64,000 nt of DNA from Siderastrea radians (Eukaryota; Cnidaria; Anthozoa; Scleractinia; Rhizangiidae), in the NCBI GenBank assembly GCA_964017195.1, contig OZ024895.1, positions 13,260,501 to 13,324,500 of the forward strand, written 5' to 3'. Positions 34,205-49,200 of the stretch are shown here, in pieces. The notes beneath the pieces were generated by a model. The model saw only the letters and a list, made by a program, of their open reading frames with translations, had not been told where the DNA came from and made no database searches. The position numbers were made by a program, and so were the translations under genes. The number at the start of each line of letters is the position of its first letter. The first letter of the stretch is position 1.

Positions 34205-37200
34205 AAAGCGAAAAGTAAGAATTTTATCCCCGTTGTTTACGTTAATTTTCCTTCCGCACGTTTTCCTGTTTTGCGTTTTATGAACTCTCTACCAGGTCTG
34301 TTCACTGTGCCCCTGACGAGAATGACAGACCTTCTGAGCAGACTAAACGACTTTCTCATTATCGTTCTATGCTGTATTAAATTTTAACTTTTGGTGAGCT
34401 CACTGAAAAGGTGTAAAAAGGTTAATACATAAGCTTAATTAACCTACGAATTTTCTTTCAAGCCGCTCACAAATACTTTTCTTTATTCTAAACCAAACTG
34501 GCCCAGATTAAACAACTTAAGAATCTTACATGGCTTAATCTTCTGCCAATCTGTGCTTGAATTTTGTGTGCCTGCTTTGTTACGTTCATTTGTTCGTCTG
34601 TTCATTTCGGCTATCGTTCGGTCGTGTGGGTCGTCCATTCATTCGCTCTGGCCTTGGATCCCTTTCATTTCTTTAGTTTGAGTTACTCAGCTTTTGAAAT
34701 GTTTTGTTTTCTAACGGCCTTGCGTTTGTTTGTTTGCCCATCGTCTGTTGGGTGTCATCTTGTTCATTCGTTCATTTGTTCGACTAAGTGCGGGCTTGCT
34801 GATTTGGTGCATATTGGAGTGGAGATTTCTGCTTTGAACCGATTTACAACCCTAAACTAAACAAATTAAAATGGTATTAAAACATTGAGAAATAGTGTCC
34901 ATTGTTTTAATACTTATACAGCAATACTATAGAGAAGGACTAGCCTTTCTCTAAAGGTTTTTTTTTTTTTTTTTTAATATAAAAAAACTTGAAGATCCAT
35001 ATGCCGGACCAATGTCCCACCATATGGCGGACCATGTCCGACCTAAGATCCTACTCTCCTTGGGTTCAGTTGTGTCAGACCTCTGTCCATATAGATATGG
35101 ATATGACTGTAGAACGACATTGCACCAGTAACCCCGGGTGTTTAGTGCATTCCCTTTCGGGGTGTATTATCACCTGTACACTTAGGTTGGGATGGATCTG
35201 GGAAGGCACCTCATGGCCCGTGAACATTCAATAGTATTGACTGTTTCTAGAAATTGCCATTTAATAAAATCAAATAAAGGAAAATGTAAGTTTGAACTTG
35301 GGTTTAGCGCATTTCCTTTTGGATTGTATAATCACCTGTATACTTAGGTTGAGATGGATCTGGGTAGGCACCTCATGGCCCGTGAAACTCTCCGTGGTAT
35401 TGTTATTCCCTAGGTATTGACACTCGATTAGATGTAGCATAAGGGAAATTAACCTGATTTATAACTATAATTGTATTTTCCTATTGTTTATGGTTAATGA
35501 GCATTTAGGGCTTAATATTATACTTTTTGCCGAAAAATTATCACTTCATATTCAGCTCTTCTTGACAGTAAAATGTAAACCAAAACGTAGGTTAATCGTT
35601 ACGTTTTTTTTTTGTTTTTGTTTTTTTAAACACTGACGTTTAACGAAATAATCGCAGTTTCAACTATAAAGGGGATCATCTCCCGCGAAATTTTCTTGGG
35701 CGTATTTATTCGCGCGCGCTTACTATGACGTCACTCCCTATATGCTGTTTGAATTCAATCGCGTGTGCAAACAGGCAACGCGAGCTACCTGACTAAAACG
35801 AAAAGACGAGGTTATTTTTCGCTTTTCTTTTTTTTCTTTTCCGCGAAAAAAGTCTAATTCTTAAACTTTTAGAAGCGCTCTTTAGGTCAAATTTAACAAT
35901 ATGACCTTGTTAACTTGTAAACTTCTGCGTTAAACGTATCTCAAGCCACAATTTACTGAGGGAAGCTGTCCTTTGGATGACACAGAACTGTCGGAGCAGC
36001 AAATTCAAACAACTACCAAAAAGGTACAACAAACATTTTAATTTCTAGTAAACAGCATAGAATGATAGTTGTCAGCTCAGACACGTAGGGCCAGCTGTGG
36101 TACCACAGTTTGAAACGTGTGGTCAGAGAGTTTCACCCTAAAGCGAAAAGTAAGAATTTTATCCCCGTTGTTTACGTTAATTTTCCTTCCGCACGTTTTA
36201 CTGTTTTGCGTTTTATGAACTCTCTACCAGGTCTGTTCACTGTGCCCCTGACGAGAATGACAGACCTTCTGAGCAGACTAAACGACTTTCTCATTATCGT
36301 TCTATGCTGTATTAAATTTTAACTTTTGGTGAGCTCACTGAAAAGGTGTAAAAAGGTTAATACATAAGCTTAATTAACCTACGAATTTTCTTTCAAGCCG
36401 CTCACAAATACTTTTCTTTATTCTAAACCAAACTGGCCCAGATTAAACAACTTAAGAATCTTACATGGCTTAATCTTCTGCCAATCTGTGCTTGAATTTT
36501 GTGTGCCTGCTTTGTTACGTTCATTTGTTCGTCTGTTCATTTCGGCTATCGTTCGGTCGTGTGGGTCGTCCATTCATTCGCTCTGGCCTTGGATCCCTTT
36601 CATTTCTTTAGTTTGAGTTACTCAGCTTTTGAAATGTTTTGTTTTCTAACGGCCTTGCGTTTGTTTGTTTGCCCATCGTCTGTTGGGTGTCATCTTGTTC
36701 ATTCGTTCATTTGTTCGACTAAGTGCGGGCTTGCTGATTTGGTGCATATTGGAGTGGAGATTTCTGCTTTGAACCGATTTACAACCCTAAACTAAACAAA
36801 TTAAAATGGTATTAAAACATTGAGAAATAGTGTCCATTGTTTTAATACTTATACAGCAATACTATTGAGAAGGACTAGCCTTTCTCTAAATGTTTTTTTT
36901 TTTTTTTTTTTAATATAACAAAACTTGAAGATCCATATGCCGGACCAATGTCCCACCATATGGCGGACCATGTCCGACCTAAGATCCTACTCTCCTTGGG
37001 TTCAGTTGTGTCAGACCTCTGTCCATATAGATATGGATATGACTGTAGAACGACATTGCACCAGTAACCCCGGGTGTTTAGTGCATTCCCTTTCGGGGTG
37101 TATTATCACCTGTACACTTAGGTTGGGATGGATCTGGGAAGGCACCTCATGGCCCGTGAACATTCTATAGTATTGACTGTTTCTAGAAATTGCCATTTAA

Positions 37201-40200
37201 TAAAATCAAATAAAGGAAAATGTAAGTTTGAACTTGGGTTTAGCGCATTTCCTTTTGGATTGTATAATCACCTGTATACTTAGGTTGAGATGGATCTGGG
37301 TAGGCACCTCATGGCCCGTGAAACTCTCCGTGGTATTGTTATTCCCTAGGTATTGACACTCGATTAGATGTAGCATAAGGGAAATTAACCTGATTTATAA
37401 CTATAATTGTATTTTCCTATTGTTTATGGTTAATGAGCATTTAGGGCTTAATATTATACTTTTTGCCGAAAAATTATCACTTCATATTCAGCTCTTCTCG
37501 ACAGTAAAATGTAAACCAAAACGTAGGTTAATCGTTACGTTTTTTTTTTGTTTTTGTTTTTTTAAACACTGACGTTTAACGAAATAATCGCAGTTTCAAC
37601 TATAAAGGGGATCATCTCCCGCGAAATTTTCTTGGGCGTATTTATTCGCGCGCGCTTACTATGACGTCACTCCCTATATGCTGTTTGAATTCAATCGCGT
37701 GTGCAAACAGGCAACGCGAGCTACCTGACTAAAACGAAAAGACGAGGTTATTTTTCGCTTTTCTTTTTTTTCTTTTCCGCGAAAGAAGTCTAATTCTTAA
37801 ACTTTTAGAAGCGCTCTTTAGGTCAAATTTAACAATATGACCTTGTTAACTTGTAAACTTCTGCGTTAAACGTATCTCAAGCCACAATTTACTGAGGGAA
37901 GCTGTCCTTTGGATGACACAGAACTGTCGGAGCAGCAAATTCAAACAACTACCAAAAAGGTACAACAAACATTTTAATTTCTAGTAAACAGCATAGAATG
38001 ATAGTTGTCAGCTCAGGCACGTAGGGCCAGCTGTGGTACCACAGTTTGAAACGTGTGGTCAGAGAGTTTCACCCTAAAGCGAAAAGTAAGAATTTTATCC
38101 CCGTTGTTTACGTTAATTTTCCTTCCGCACGTTTTACTGTTTTGCGTTTTATGAACTCTCTACCAGGTCTGTTCACTGTGCCCCTGACGAGAATGACAGA
38201 CCTTCTGAGCAGACTAAACGACTTTCTCATTATCGTTCTATGCTGTATTAAATTTTAACTTTTGGTGAGCTCACTGAAAAGGTGTAAAAAGGTTAATACA
38301 TAAGCTTAATTAACCTACGAATTTTCTTTCAAGCCGCTCACAAATACTTTTCTTTATTCTAAACCAAACTGGCCCAGATTAAACAACTTAAGAATCTTAC
38401 ATGGCTTAATCTTCTGCCAATCTGTGCTTGAATTTTGTGTGCCTGCTTTGTTACGTTCATTTGTTCGTCTGTTCATTTCGGCTATCGTTCGGTCGTGTGG
38501 GTCGTCCATTCATTCGCTCTGGCCTTGGATCCCTTTCATTTCTTTAGTTTGAGTTACTCAGCTTTTGAAATGTTTTGTTTTCTAACGGCCTTGCGTTTGT
38601 TTGTTTGCCCATCGTCTGTTGGGTGTCATCTTGTTCATTCGTTCATTTGTTCGACTAAGTGCGGGCTTGCTGATTTGGTGCATATTGGAGTGGAGATTTC
38701 TGCTTTGAACCGATTTACAACCCTAAACTAAACAAATTAAAATGGTATTAAAACATTGAGAAATAGTGTCCATTGTTTTAATACTTATACAGCAATACTA
38801 TAGAGAAGGACTAGCCTTTCTCTAAATGTTTTTTTTTTTTTTTTTTAATATAAAAAAACTTGAAGATCCATATGCCGGACCAATGTCCCACCATATGGCG
38901 GACCATGTCCGACCTAAGATCCTACTCTCCTTGGGTTCAGTTGTGTCAGACCTCTGTCCATATAGATATGGATATGACTGTAGAACGACATTGCACCAGT
39001 AACCCCGGGTGTTTAGTGCATTCCCTTTCGGGGTGTATTATCACCTGTACACTTAGGTTGGGATGGATCTGGGAAGGCACCTCATGGCCCGTGAACATTC
39101 AATAGTATTGACTGTTTCTAGAAATTGCCATTTAATAAAATCAAATAAAGGAAAATGTAAGTTTGAACTTGGGTTTAGCGCATTTCCTTTTGGATTGTAT
39201 AATCACCTGTATACTTAGGTTGAGATGGATCTGGGTAGGCACCTCATGGCCCGTGAAACTCTCCGTGGTATTGTTATTCCCTAGGTATTGACACTCGATT
39301 AGATGTAGCATAAGGGAAATTAACCTGATTTATAACTATAATTGTATTTTCCTATTGTTTATGGTTAATGAGCATTTAGGGCTTAATATTATACTTTTTG
39401 CCGAAAAATTATCACTTCATATTCAGCTCTTCTCGACAGTAAAATGTAAACCAAAACGTAGGTTAATCGTTACGTTTTTTTTTTGTTTTTGTTTTTTTAA
39501 ACACTGACGTTTAACGAAATAATCGCAGTTTCAACTATAAAGGGGATCATCTCCCGCGAAATTTTCTTGGGCGTATTTATTCGCGCGCGCTTACTATGAC
39601 GTCACTCCCTATATGCTGTTTGAATTCAATCGCGTGTGCAAACAGGCAACGCGAGCTACCTGACTAAAACGAAAAGACGAGGTTATTTTTCGCTTTTCTT
39701 TTTTTTCTTTTCCGCGAAAAAAGTCTAATTCTTAAACTTTTAGAAGCGCTCTTTAGGTCAAATTTAACAATATGACCTTGTTAACTTGTAAACTTCTGCG
39801 TTAAACGTATCTCAAGCCACAATTTACTGAGGGAAGCTGTCCTTTGGATGACACAGAACTGTCGGAGCAGCAAATTCAAACAACTACCAAAAAGGTACAA
39901 CAAACATTTTAATTTCTAGTAAACAGCATAGAATGATAGTTGTCAGCTCAGGCACGTAGGGCCAGCTGTGGTACCACAGTTTGAAACGTGTGGTCAGAGA
40001 GTTTCACCCTAAAGCGAAAAGTAAGAATTTTATCCCCGTTGTTTACGTTAATTTTCCTTCCGCACGTTTTACTGTTTTGCGTTTTATGAACTCTCTACCA
40101 GGTCTGTTCACTGTGCCCCTGACGAGAATGACAGACCTTCTGAGCAGACTAAACGACTTTCTCATTATCGTTCTATGCTGTATTAAATTTTAACTTTTGG

Positions 40201-43200
40201 TGAGCTCACTGAAAAGGTGTAAAAAGGTTAATACATAAGCTTAATTAACCTACGAATTTTCTTTCAAGCCGCTCACAAATACTTTTCTTTATTCTAAACC
40301 AAACTGGCCCAGATTAAACAACTTAAGAATCTTACATGGCTTAATCTTCTGCCAATCTGTGCTTGAATTTTGTGTGCCTGCTTTGTTACGTTCATTTGTT
40401 CGTCTGTTCATTTCGGCTATCGTTCGGTCGTGTGGGTCGTCCATTCATTCGCTCTGGCCTTGGATCCCTTTCATTTCTTTAGTTTGAGTTACTCAGCTTT
40501 TGAAATGTTTTGTTTTCTAACGGCCTTGCGTTTGTTTGTTTGCCCATCGTCTGTTGGGTGTCATCTTGTTCATTCGTTCATTTGTTCGACTAAGTGCGGG
40601 CTTGCTGATTTGGTGCATATTGGAGTGGAGATTTCTGCTTTGAACCGATTTACAACCCTAAACTAAACAAATTAAAATGGTATTAAAACATTGAGAAATA
40701 GTGTCCATTGTTTTAATACTTATACAGCAATACTATAGAGAAGGACTAGCCTTTCTCTAAATGTTTTTTTTTTTTTTTTTTAATATAACAAAACTTGAAG
40801 ATCCATATGCCGGACCAATGTCCCACCATATGGCGGACCATGTCCGACCTAAGATCCTACTCTCCTTGGGTTCAGTTGTGTCAGACCTCTGTCCATATAG
40901 ATATGGATATGACTGTAGAACGACATTGCACCAGTAACCCCGGGTGTTTAGTGCATTCCCTTTCGGGGTGTATTATCACCTGTACACTTAGGTTGGGATG
41001 GATCTGGGAAGGCACCTCATGGCCCGTGAACATTCTATAGTATTGACTGTTTCTAGAAATTGCCATTTAATAAAATCAAATAAAGGAAAATGTAAGTTTG
41101 AACTTGGGTTTAGCGCATTTCCTTTTGGATTGTATAATCACCTGTATACTTAGGTTGAGATGGATCTGGGTAGGCACCTCATGGCCCGTGAAACTCTCCG
41201 TGGTATTGTTATTCCCTAGGTATTGACACTCGATTAGATGTAGCATAAGGGAAATTAACCTGATTTATAACTATAATTGTATTTTCCTATTGTTTATGGT
41301 TAATGAGCATTTAGGGCTTAATATTATACTTTTTGCCGAAAAATTATCACTTCATATTCAGCTCTTCTCGACAGTAAAATGTAAACCAAAACGTAGGTTA
41401 ATCGTTACGTTTTTTTTTTGTTTTTGTTTTTTTAAACACTGACGTTTAACGAAATAATCGCAGTTTCAACTATAAAGGGGATCATCTCCCGCGAAATTTT
41501 CTTGGGCGTATTTATTCGCGCGCGCTTACTATGACGTCACTCCCTATATGCTGTTTGAATTCAATCGCGTGTGCAAACAGGCAACGCGAGCTACCTGACT
41601 AAAACGAAAAGACGAGGTTATTTTTCGCTTTTCTTTTTTTTCTTTTCCGCGAAAGAAGTCTAATTCTTAAACTTTTAGAAGCGCTCTTTAGGTCAAATTT
41701 AACAATATGACCTTGTTAACTTGTAAACTTCTGCGTTAAACGTATCTCAAGCCACAATTTACTGAGGGAAGCTGTCCTTTGGATGACACAGAACTGTCGG
41801 AGCAGCAAATTCAAACAACTACCAAAAAGGTACAACAAACATTTTAATTTCTAGTAAACAGCATAGAATGATAGTTGTCAGCTCAGGCACGTAGGGCCAG
41901 CTGTGGTACCACAGTTTGAAACGTGTGGTCAGAGAGTTTCACCCTAAAGCGAAAAGTAAGAATTTTATCCCCGTTGTTTACGTTAATTTTCCTTCCGCAC
42001 GTTTTACTGTTTTGCGTTTTATGAACTCTCTACCAGGTCTGTTCACTGTGCCCCTGACGAGAATGACAGACCTTCTGAGCAGACTAAACGACTTTCTCAT
42101 TATCGTTCTATGCTGTATTAAATTTTAACTTTTGGTGAGCTCACTGAAAAGGTGTAAAAAGGTTAATACATAAGCTTAATTAACCTACGAATTTTCTTTC
42201 AAGCCGCTCACAAATACTTTTCTTTATTCTAAACCAAACTGGCCCAGATTAAACAACTTAAGAATCTTACATGGCTTAATCTTCTGCCAATCTGTGCTTG
42301 AATTTTGTGTGCCTGCTTTGTTACGTTCATTTGTTCGTCTGTTCATTTCGGCTATCGTTCGGTCGTGTGGGTCGTCCATTCATTCGCTCTGGCCTTGGAT
42401 CCCTTTCATTTCTTTAGTTTGAGTTACTCAGCTTTTGAAATGTTTTGTTTTCTAACGGCCTTGCGTTTGTTTGTTTGCCCATCGTCTGTTGGGTGTCATC
42501 TTGTTCATTCGTTCATTTGTTCGACTAAGTGCGGGCTTGCTGATTTGGTGCATATTGGAGTGGAGATTTCTGCTTTGAACCGATTTACAACCCTAAACTA
42601 AACAAATTAAAATGGTATTAAAACATTGAGAAATAGTGTCCATTGTTTTAATACTTATACAGCAATACTATAGAGAAGGACTAGCCTTTCTCTAAATGTT
42701 TTTTTTTTTTTTTTTTAATATAAAAAAACTTGAAGATCCATATGCCGGACCAATGTCCCACCATATGGCGGACCATGTCCGACCTAAGATCCTACTCTCC
42801 TTGGGTTCAGTTGTGTCAGACCTCTGTCCATATAGATATGGATATGACTGTAGAACGACATTGCACCAGTAACCCCGGGTGTTTAGTGCATTCCCTTTCG
42901 GGGTGTATTATCACCTGTACACTTAGGTTGGGATGGATCTGGGAAGGCACCTCATGGCCCGTGAACATTCAATAGTATTGACTGTTTCTAGAAATTGCCA
43001 TTTAATAAAATCAAATAAAGGAAAATGTAAGTTTGAACTTGGGTTTAGCGCATTTCCTTTTGGATTGTATAATCACCTGTATACTTAGGTTGAGATGGAT
43101 CTGGGTAGGCACCTCATGGCCCGTGAAACTCTCCGTGGTATTGTTATTCCCTAGGTATTGACACTCGATTAGATGTAGCATAAGGGAAATTAACCTGATT

Positions 43201-46200
43201 TATAACTATAATTGTATTTTCCTATTGTTTATGGTTAATGAGCATTTAGGGCTTAATATTATACTTTTTGCCGAAAAATTATCACTTCATATTCAGCTCT
43301 TCTCGACAGTAAAATGTAAACCAAAACGTAGGTTAATCGTTACGTTTTTTTTTTGTTTTTGTTTTTTTAAACACTGACGTTTAACGAAATAATCGCAGTT
43401 TCAACTATAAAGGGGATCATCTCCCGCGAAATTTTCTTGGGCGTATTTATTCGCGCGCGCTTACTATGACGTCACTCCCTATATGCTGTTTGAATTCAAT
43501 CGCGTGTGCAAACAGGCAACGCGAGCTACCTGACTAAAACGAAAAGACGAGGTTATTTTTCGCTTTTCTTTTTTTTCTTTTCCGCGAAAGAAGTCTAATT
43601 CTTAAACTTTTAGAAGCGCTCTTTAGGTCAAATTTAACAATATGACCTTGTTAACTTGTAAACTTCTGCGTTAAACGTATCTCAAGCCACAATTTACTGA
43701 GGGAAGCTGTCCTTTGGATGACACAGAACTGTCGGAGCAGCAAATTCAAACAACTACCAAAAAGGTACAACAAACATTTTAATTTCTAGTAAACAGCATA
43801 GAATGATAGTTGTCAGCTCAGGCACGTAGGGCCAGCTGTGGTACCACAGTTTGAAACGTGTGGTCAGAGAGTTTCACCCTAAAGCGAAAAGTAAGAATTT
43901 TATCCCCGTTGTTTACGTTAATTTTCCTTCCGCACGTTTTACTGTTTTGCGTTTTATGAACTCTCTACCAGGTCTGTTCACTGTGCCCCTGACGAGAATG
44001 ACAGACCTTCTGAGCAGACTAAACGACTTTCTCATTATCGTTCTATGCTGTATTAAATTTTAACTTTTGGTGAGCTCACTGAAAAGGTGTAAAAAGGTTA
44101 ATACATAAGCTTAATTAACCTACGAATTTTCTTTCAAGCCGCTCACAAATACTTTTCTTTATTCTAAACCAAACTGGCCCAGATTAAACAACTTAAGAAT
44201 CTTACATGGCTTAATCTTCTGCCAATCTGTGCTTGAATTTTGTGTGCCTGCTTTGTTACGTTCATTTGTTCGTCTGTTCATTTCGGCTATCGTTCGGTCG
44301 TGTGGGTCGTCCATTCATTCGCTCTGGCCTTGGATCCCTTTCATTTCTTTAGTTTGAGTTACTCAGCTTTTGAAATGTTTTGTTTTCTAACGGCCTTGCG
44401 TTTGTTTGTTTGCCCATCGTCTGTTGGGTGTCATCTTGTTCATTCGTTCATTTGTTCGACTAAGTGCGGGCTTGCTGATTTGGTGCATATTGGAGTGGAG
44501 ATTTCTGCTTTGAACCGATTTACAACCCTAAACTAAACAAATTAAAATGGTATTAAAACATTGAGAAATAGTGTCCATTGTTTTAATACTTATACAGCAA
44601 TACTATAGAGAAGGACTAGCCTTTCTCTAAATGTTTTTTTTTTTTTTTTTTTAATATAAAAAAACTTGAAGATCCATATGCCGGACCAATGTCCCACCAT
44701 ATGGCGGACCATGTCCGACCTAAGATCCTACTCTCCTTGGGTTCAGTTGTGTCAGACCTCTGTCCATATAGATATGGATATGACTGTAGAACGACATTGC
44801 ACCAGTAACCCCGGGTGTTTAGTGCATTCCCTTTCGGGGTGTATTATCACCTGTACACTTAGGTTGGGATGGATCTGGGAAGGCACCTCATGGCCCGTGA
44901 ACATTCAATAGTATTGACTGTTTCTAGAAATTGCCATTTAATAAAATCAAATAAAGGAAAATGTAAGTTTGAACTTGGGTTTAGCGCATTTCCTTTTGGA
45001 TTGTATAATCACCTGTATACTTAGGTTGAGATGGATCTGGGTAGGCACCTCATGGCCCGTGAAACTCTCCGTGGTATTGTTATTCCCTAGGTATTGACAC
45101 TCGATTAGATGTAGCATAAGGGAAATTAACCTGATTTATAACTATAATTGTATTTTCCTATTGTTTATGGTTAATGAGCATTTAGGGCTTAATATTATAC
45201 TTTTTGCCGAAAAATTATCACTTCATATTCAGCTCTTCTCGACAGTAAAATGTAAACCAAAACGTAGGTTAATCGTTACGTTTTTTTTTTGTTTTTGTTT
45301 TTTTAAACACTGACGTTTAACGAAATAATCGCAGTTTCAACTATAAAGGGGATCATCTCCCGCGAAATTTTCTTGGGCGTATTTATTCGCGCGCGCTTAC
45401 TATGACGTCACTCCCTATATGCTGTTTGAATTCAATCGCGTGTGCAAACAGGCAACGCGAGCTACCTGACTAAAACGAAAAGACGAGGTTATTTTTCGCT
45501 TTTCTTTTTTTTCTTTTCCGCGAAAAAAGTCTAATTCTTAAACTTTTAGAAGCGCTCTTTAGGTCAAATTTAACAATATGACCTTGTTAACTTGTAAACT
45601 TCTGCGTTAAACGTATCTCAAGCCACAATTTACTGAGGGAAGCTGTCCTTTGGATGACACAGAACTGTCGGAGCAGCAAATTCAAACAACTACCAAAAAG
45701 GTACAACAAACATTTTAATTTCTAGTAAACAGCATAGAATGATAGTTGTCAGCTCAGGCACGTAGGGCCAGCTGTGGTACCACAGTTTGAAACGTGTGGT
45801 CAGAGAGTTTCACCCTAAAGCGAAAAGTAAGAATTTTATCCCCGTTGTTTACGTTAATTTTCCTTCCGCACGTTTTACTGTTTTGCGTTTTATGAACTCT
45901 CTACCAGGTCTGTTCACTGTGCCCCTGACGAGAATGACAGACCTTCTGAGCAGACTAAACGACTTTCTCATTATCGTTCTATGCTGTATTAAATTTTAAC
46001 TTTTGGTGAGCTCACTGAAAAGGTGTAAAAAGGTTAATACATAAGCTTAATTAACCTACGAATTTTCTTTCAAGCCGCTCACAAATACTTTTCTTTATTC
46101 TAAACCAAACTGGCCCAGATTAAACAACTTAAGAATCTTACATGGCTTAATCTTCTGCCAATCTGTGCTTGAATTTTGTGTGCCTGCTTTGTTACGTTCA

Positions 46201-49200
46201 TTTGTTCGTCTGTTCATTTCGGCTATCGTTCGGTCGTGTGGGTCGTCCATTCATTCGCTCTGGCCTTGGATCCCTTTCATTTCTTTAGTTTGAGTTACTC
46301 AGCTTTTGAAATGTTTTGTTTTCTAACGGCCTTGCGTTTTTTTGTTTGCCCATCGTCTGTTGGGTGTCATCTTGTTCATTCGTTCATTTGTTCGACTAAG
46401 TGCGGGCTTGCTGATTTGGTGCATATTGGAGTGGAGATTTCTGCTTTGAACCGATTTACAACCCTAAACTAAACAAATTAAAATGGTATTAAAACATTGA
46501 GAAATAGTGTCCATTGTTTTAATACTTATACAGCAATACTATAGAGAAGGACTAGCCTTTCTCTAAATGTTTTTTTTTTTTTTTTTTAATATAAAAAAAC
46601 TTGAAGATCCATATGCCGGACCAATGTCCCACCATATGGCGGACCATGTCCGACCTAAGATCCTACTCTCCTTGGGTTCAGTTGTGTCAGACCTCTGTCC
46701 ATATAGATATGGATATGACTGTAGAACGACATTGCACCAGTAACCCCGGGTGTTTAGTGCATTCCCTTTCGGGGTGTATTATCACCTGTACACTTAGGTT
46801 GGGATGGATCTGGGAAGGCACCTCATGGCCCGTGAACATTCAATAGTATTGACTGTTTCTAGAAATTGCCATTTAATAAAATCAAATAAAGGAAAATGTA
46901 AGTTTGAACTTGGGTTTAGCGCATTTCCTTTTGGATTGTATAATCACCTGTATACTTAGGTTGAGATGGATCTGGGTAGGCACCTCATGGCCCGTGAAAC
47001 TCTCCGTGGTATTGTTATTCCCTAGGTATTGACACTCGATTAGATGTAGCATAAGGGAAATTAACCTGATTTATAACTATAATTGTATTTTCCTATTGTT
47101 TATGGTTAATGAGCATTTAGGGCTTAATATTATACTTTTTGCCGAAAAATTATCACTTCATATTCAGCTCTTCTCGACAGTAAAATGTAAACCAAAACGT
47201 AGGTTAATCGTTACGTTTTTTTTTTGTTTTTGTTTTTTTAAACACTGACGTTTAACGAAATAATCGCAGTTTCAACTATAAAGGGGATCATCTCCCGCGA
47301 AATTTTCTTGGGCGTATTTATTCGCGCGCGCTTACTATGACGTCACTCCCTATATGCTGTTTGAATTCAATCGCGTGTGCAAACAGGCAACGCGAGCTAC
47401 CTGACTAAAACGAAAAGACGAGGTTATTTTTCGCTTTTCTTTTTTTTCTTTTCCGCGAAAAAAGTCTAATTCTTAAACTTTTAGAAGCGCTCTTTAGGTC
47501 AAATTTAACAATATGACCTTGTTAACTTGTAAACTTCTGCGTTAAACGTATCTCAAGCCACAATTTACTGAGGGAAGCTGTCCTTTGGATGACACAGAAC
47601 TGTCGGAGCAGCAAATTCAAACAACTACCAAAAAGGTACAACAAACATTTTAATTTCTAGTAAACAGCATAGAATGATAGTTGTCAGCTCAGGCACGTAG
47701 GGCCAGCTGTGGTACCACAGTTTGAAACGTGTGGTCAGAGAGTTTCACCCTAAAGCGAAAAGTAAGAATTTTATCCCCGTTGTTTACGTTAATTTTCCTT
47801 CCGCACGTTTTACTGTTTTGCGTTTTATGAACTCTCTACCAGGTCTGTTCACTGTGCCCCTGACGAGAATGACAGACCTTCTGAGCAGACTAAACGACTT
47901 TCTCATTATCGTTCTATGCTGTATTAAATTTTAACTTTTGGTGAGCTCACTGAAAAGGTGTAAAAAGGTTAATACATAAGCTTAATTAACCTACGAATTT
48001 TCTTTCAAGCCGCTCACAAATACTTTTCTTTATTCTAAACCAAACTGGCCCAGATTAAACAACTTAAGAATCTTACATGGCTTAATCTTCTGCCAATCTG
48101 TGCTTGAATTTTGTGTGCCTGCTTTGTTACGTTCATTTGTTCGTCTGTTCATTTCGGCTATCGTTCGGTCGTGTGGGTCGTCCATTCATTCGCTCTGGCC
48201 TTGGATCCCTTTCATTTCTTTAGTTTGAGTTACTCAGCTTTTGAAATGTTTTGTTTTCTAACGGCCTTGCGTTTGTTTGTTTGCCCATCGTCTGTTGGGT
48301 GTCATCTTGTTCATTCGTTCATTTGTTCGACTAAGTGCGGGCTTGCTGATTTGGTGCATATTGGAGTGGAGATTTCTGCTTTGAACCGATTTACAACCCT
48401 AAACTAAACAAATTAAAATGGTATTAAAACATTGAGAAATAGTGTCCATTGTTTTAATACTTATACAGCAATACTATAGAGAAGGACTAGCCTTTCTCTA
48501 AATGTTTTTTTTTTTTTTTTTTAATATAAAAAAACTTGAAGATCCATATGCCGGACCAATGTCCCACCATATGGCGGACCATGTCCGACCTAAGATCCTA
48601 CTCTCCTTGGGTTCAGTTGTGTCAGACCTCTGTCCATATAGATATGGATATGACTGTAGAACGACATTGCACCAGTAACCCCGGGTGTTTAGTGCATTCC
48701 CTTTCGGGGTGTATTATCACCTGTACACTTAGGTTGGGATGGATCTGGGAAGGCACCTCATGGCCCGTGAACATTCAATAGTATTGACTGTTTCTAGAAA
48801 TTGCCATTTAATAAAATCAAATAAAGGAAAATGTAAGTTTGAACTTGGGTTTAGCGCATTTCCTTTTGGATTGTATAATCACCTGTATACTTAGGTTGAG
48901 ATGGATCTGGGTAGGCACCTCATGGCCCGTGAAACTCTCCGTGGTATTGTTATTCCCTAGGTATTGACACTCGATTAGATGTAGCATAAGGGAAATTAAC
49001 CTGATTTATAACTATAATTGTATTTTCCTATTGTTTATGGTTAATGAGCATTTAGGGCTTAATATTATACTTTTTGCCGAAAAATTATCACTTCATATTC
49101 AGCTCTTCTCGACAGTAAAATGTAAACCAAAACGTAGGTTAATCGTTACGTTTTTTTTTTGTTTTTGTTTTTTTAAACACTGACGTTTAACGAAATAATC

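Noticed and set aside
34094..34387. Fusion gene between the hAT-like element and the array unit
   Set aside because: The 97-codon frame only runs by chance across the right border of the insertion, with an array frame downstream that is itself unsupported.
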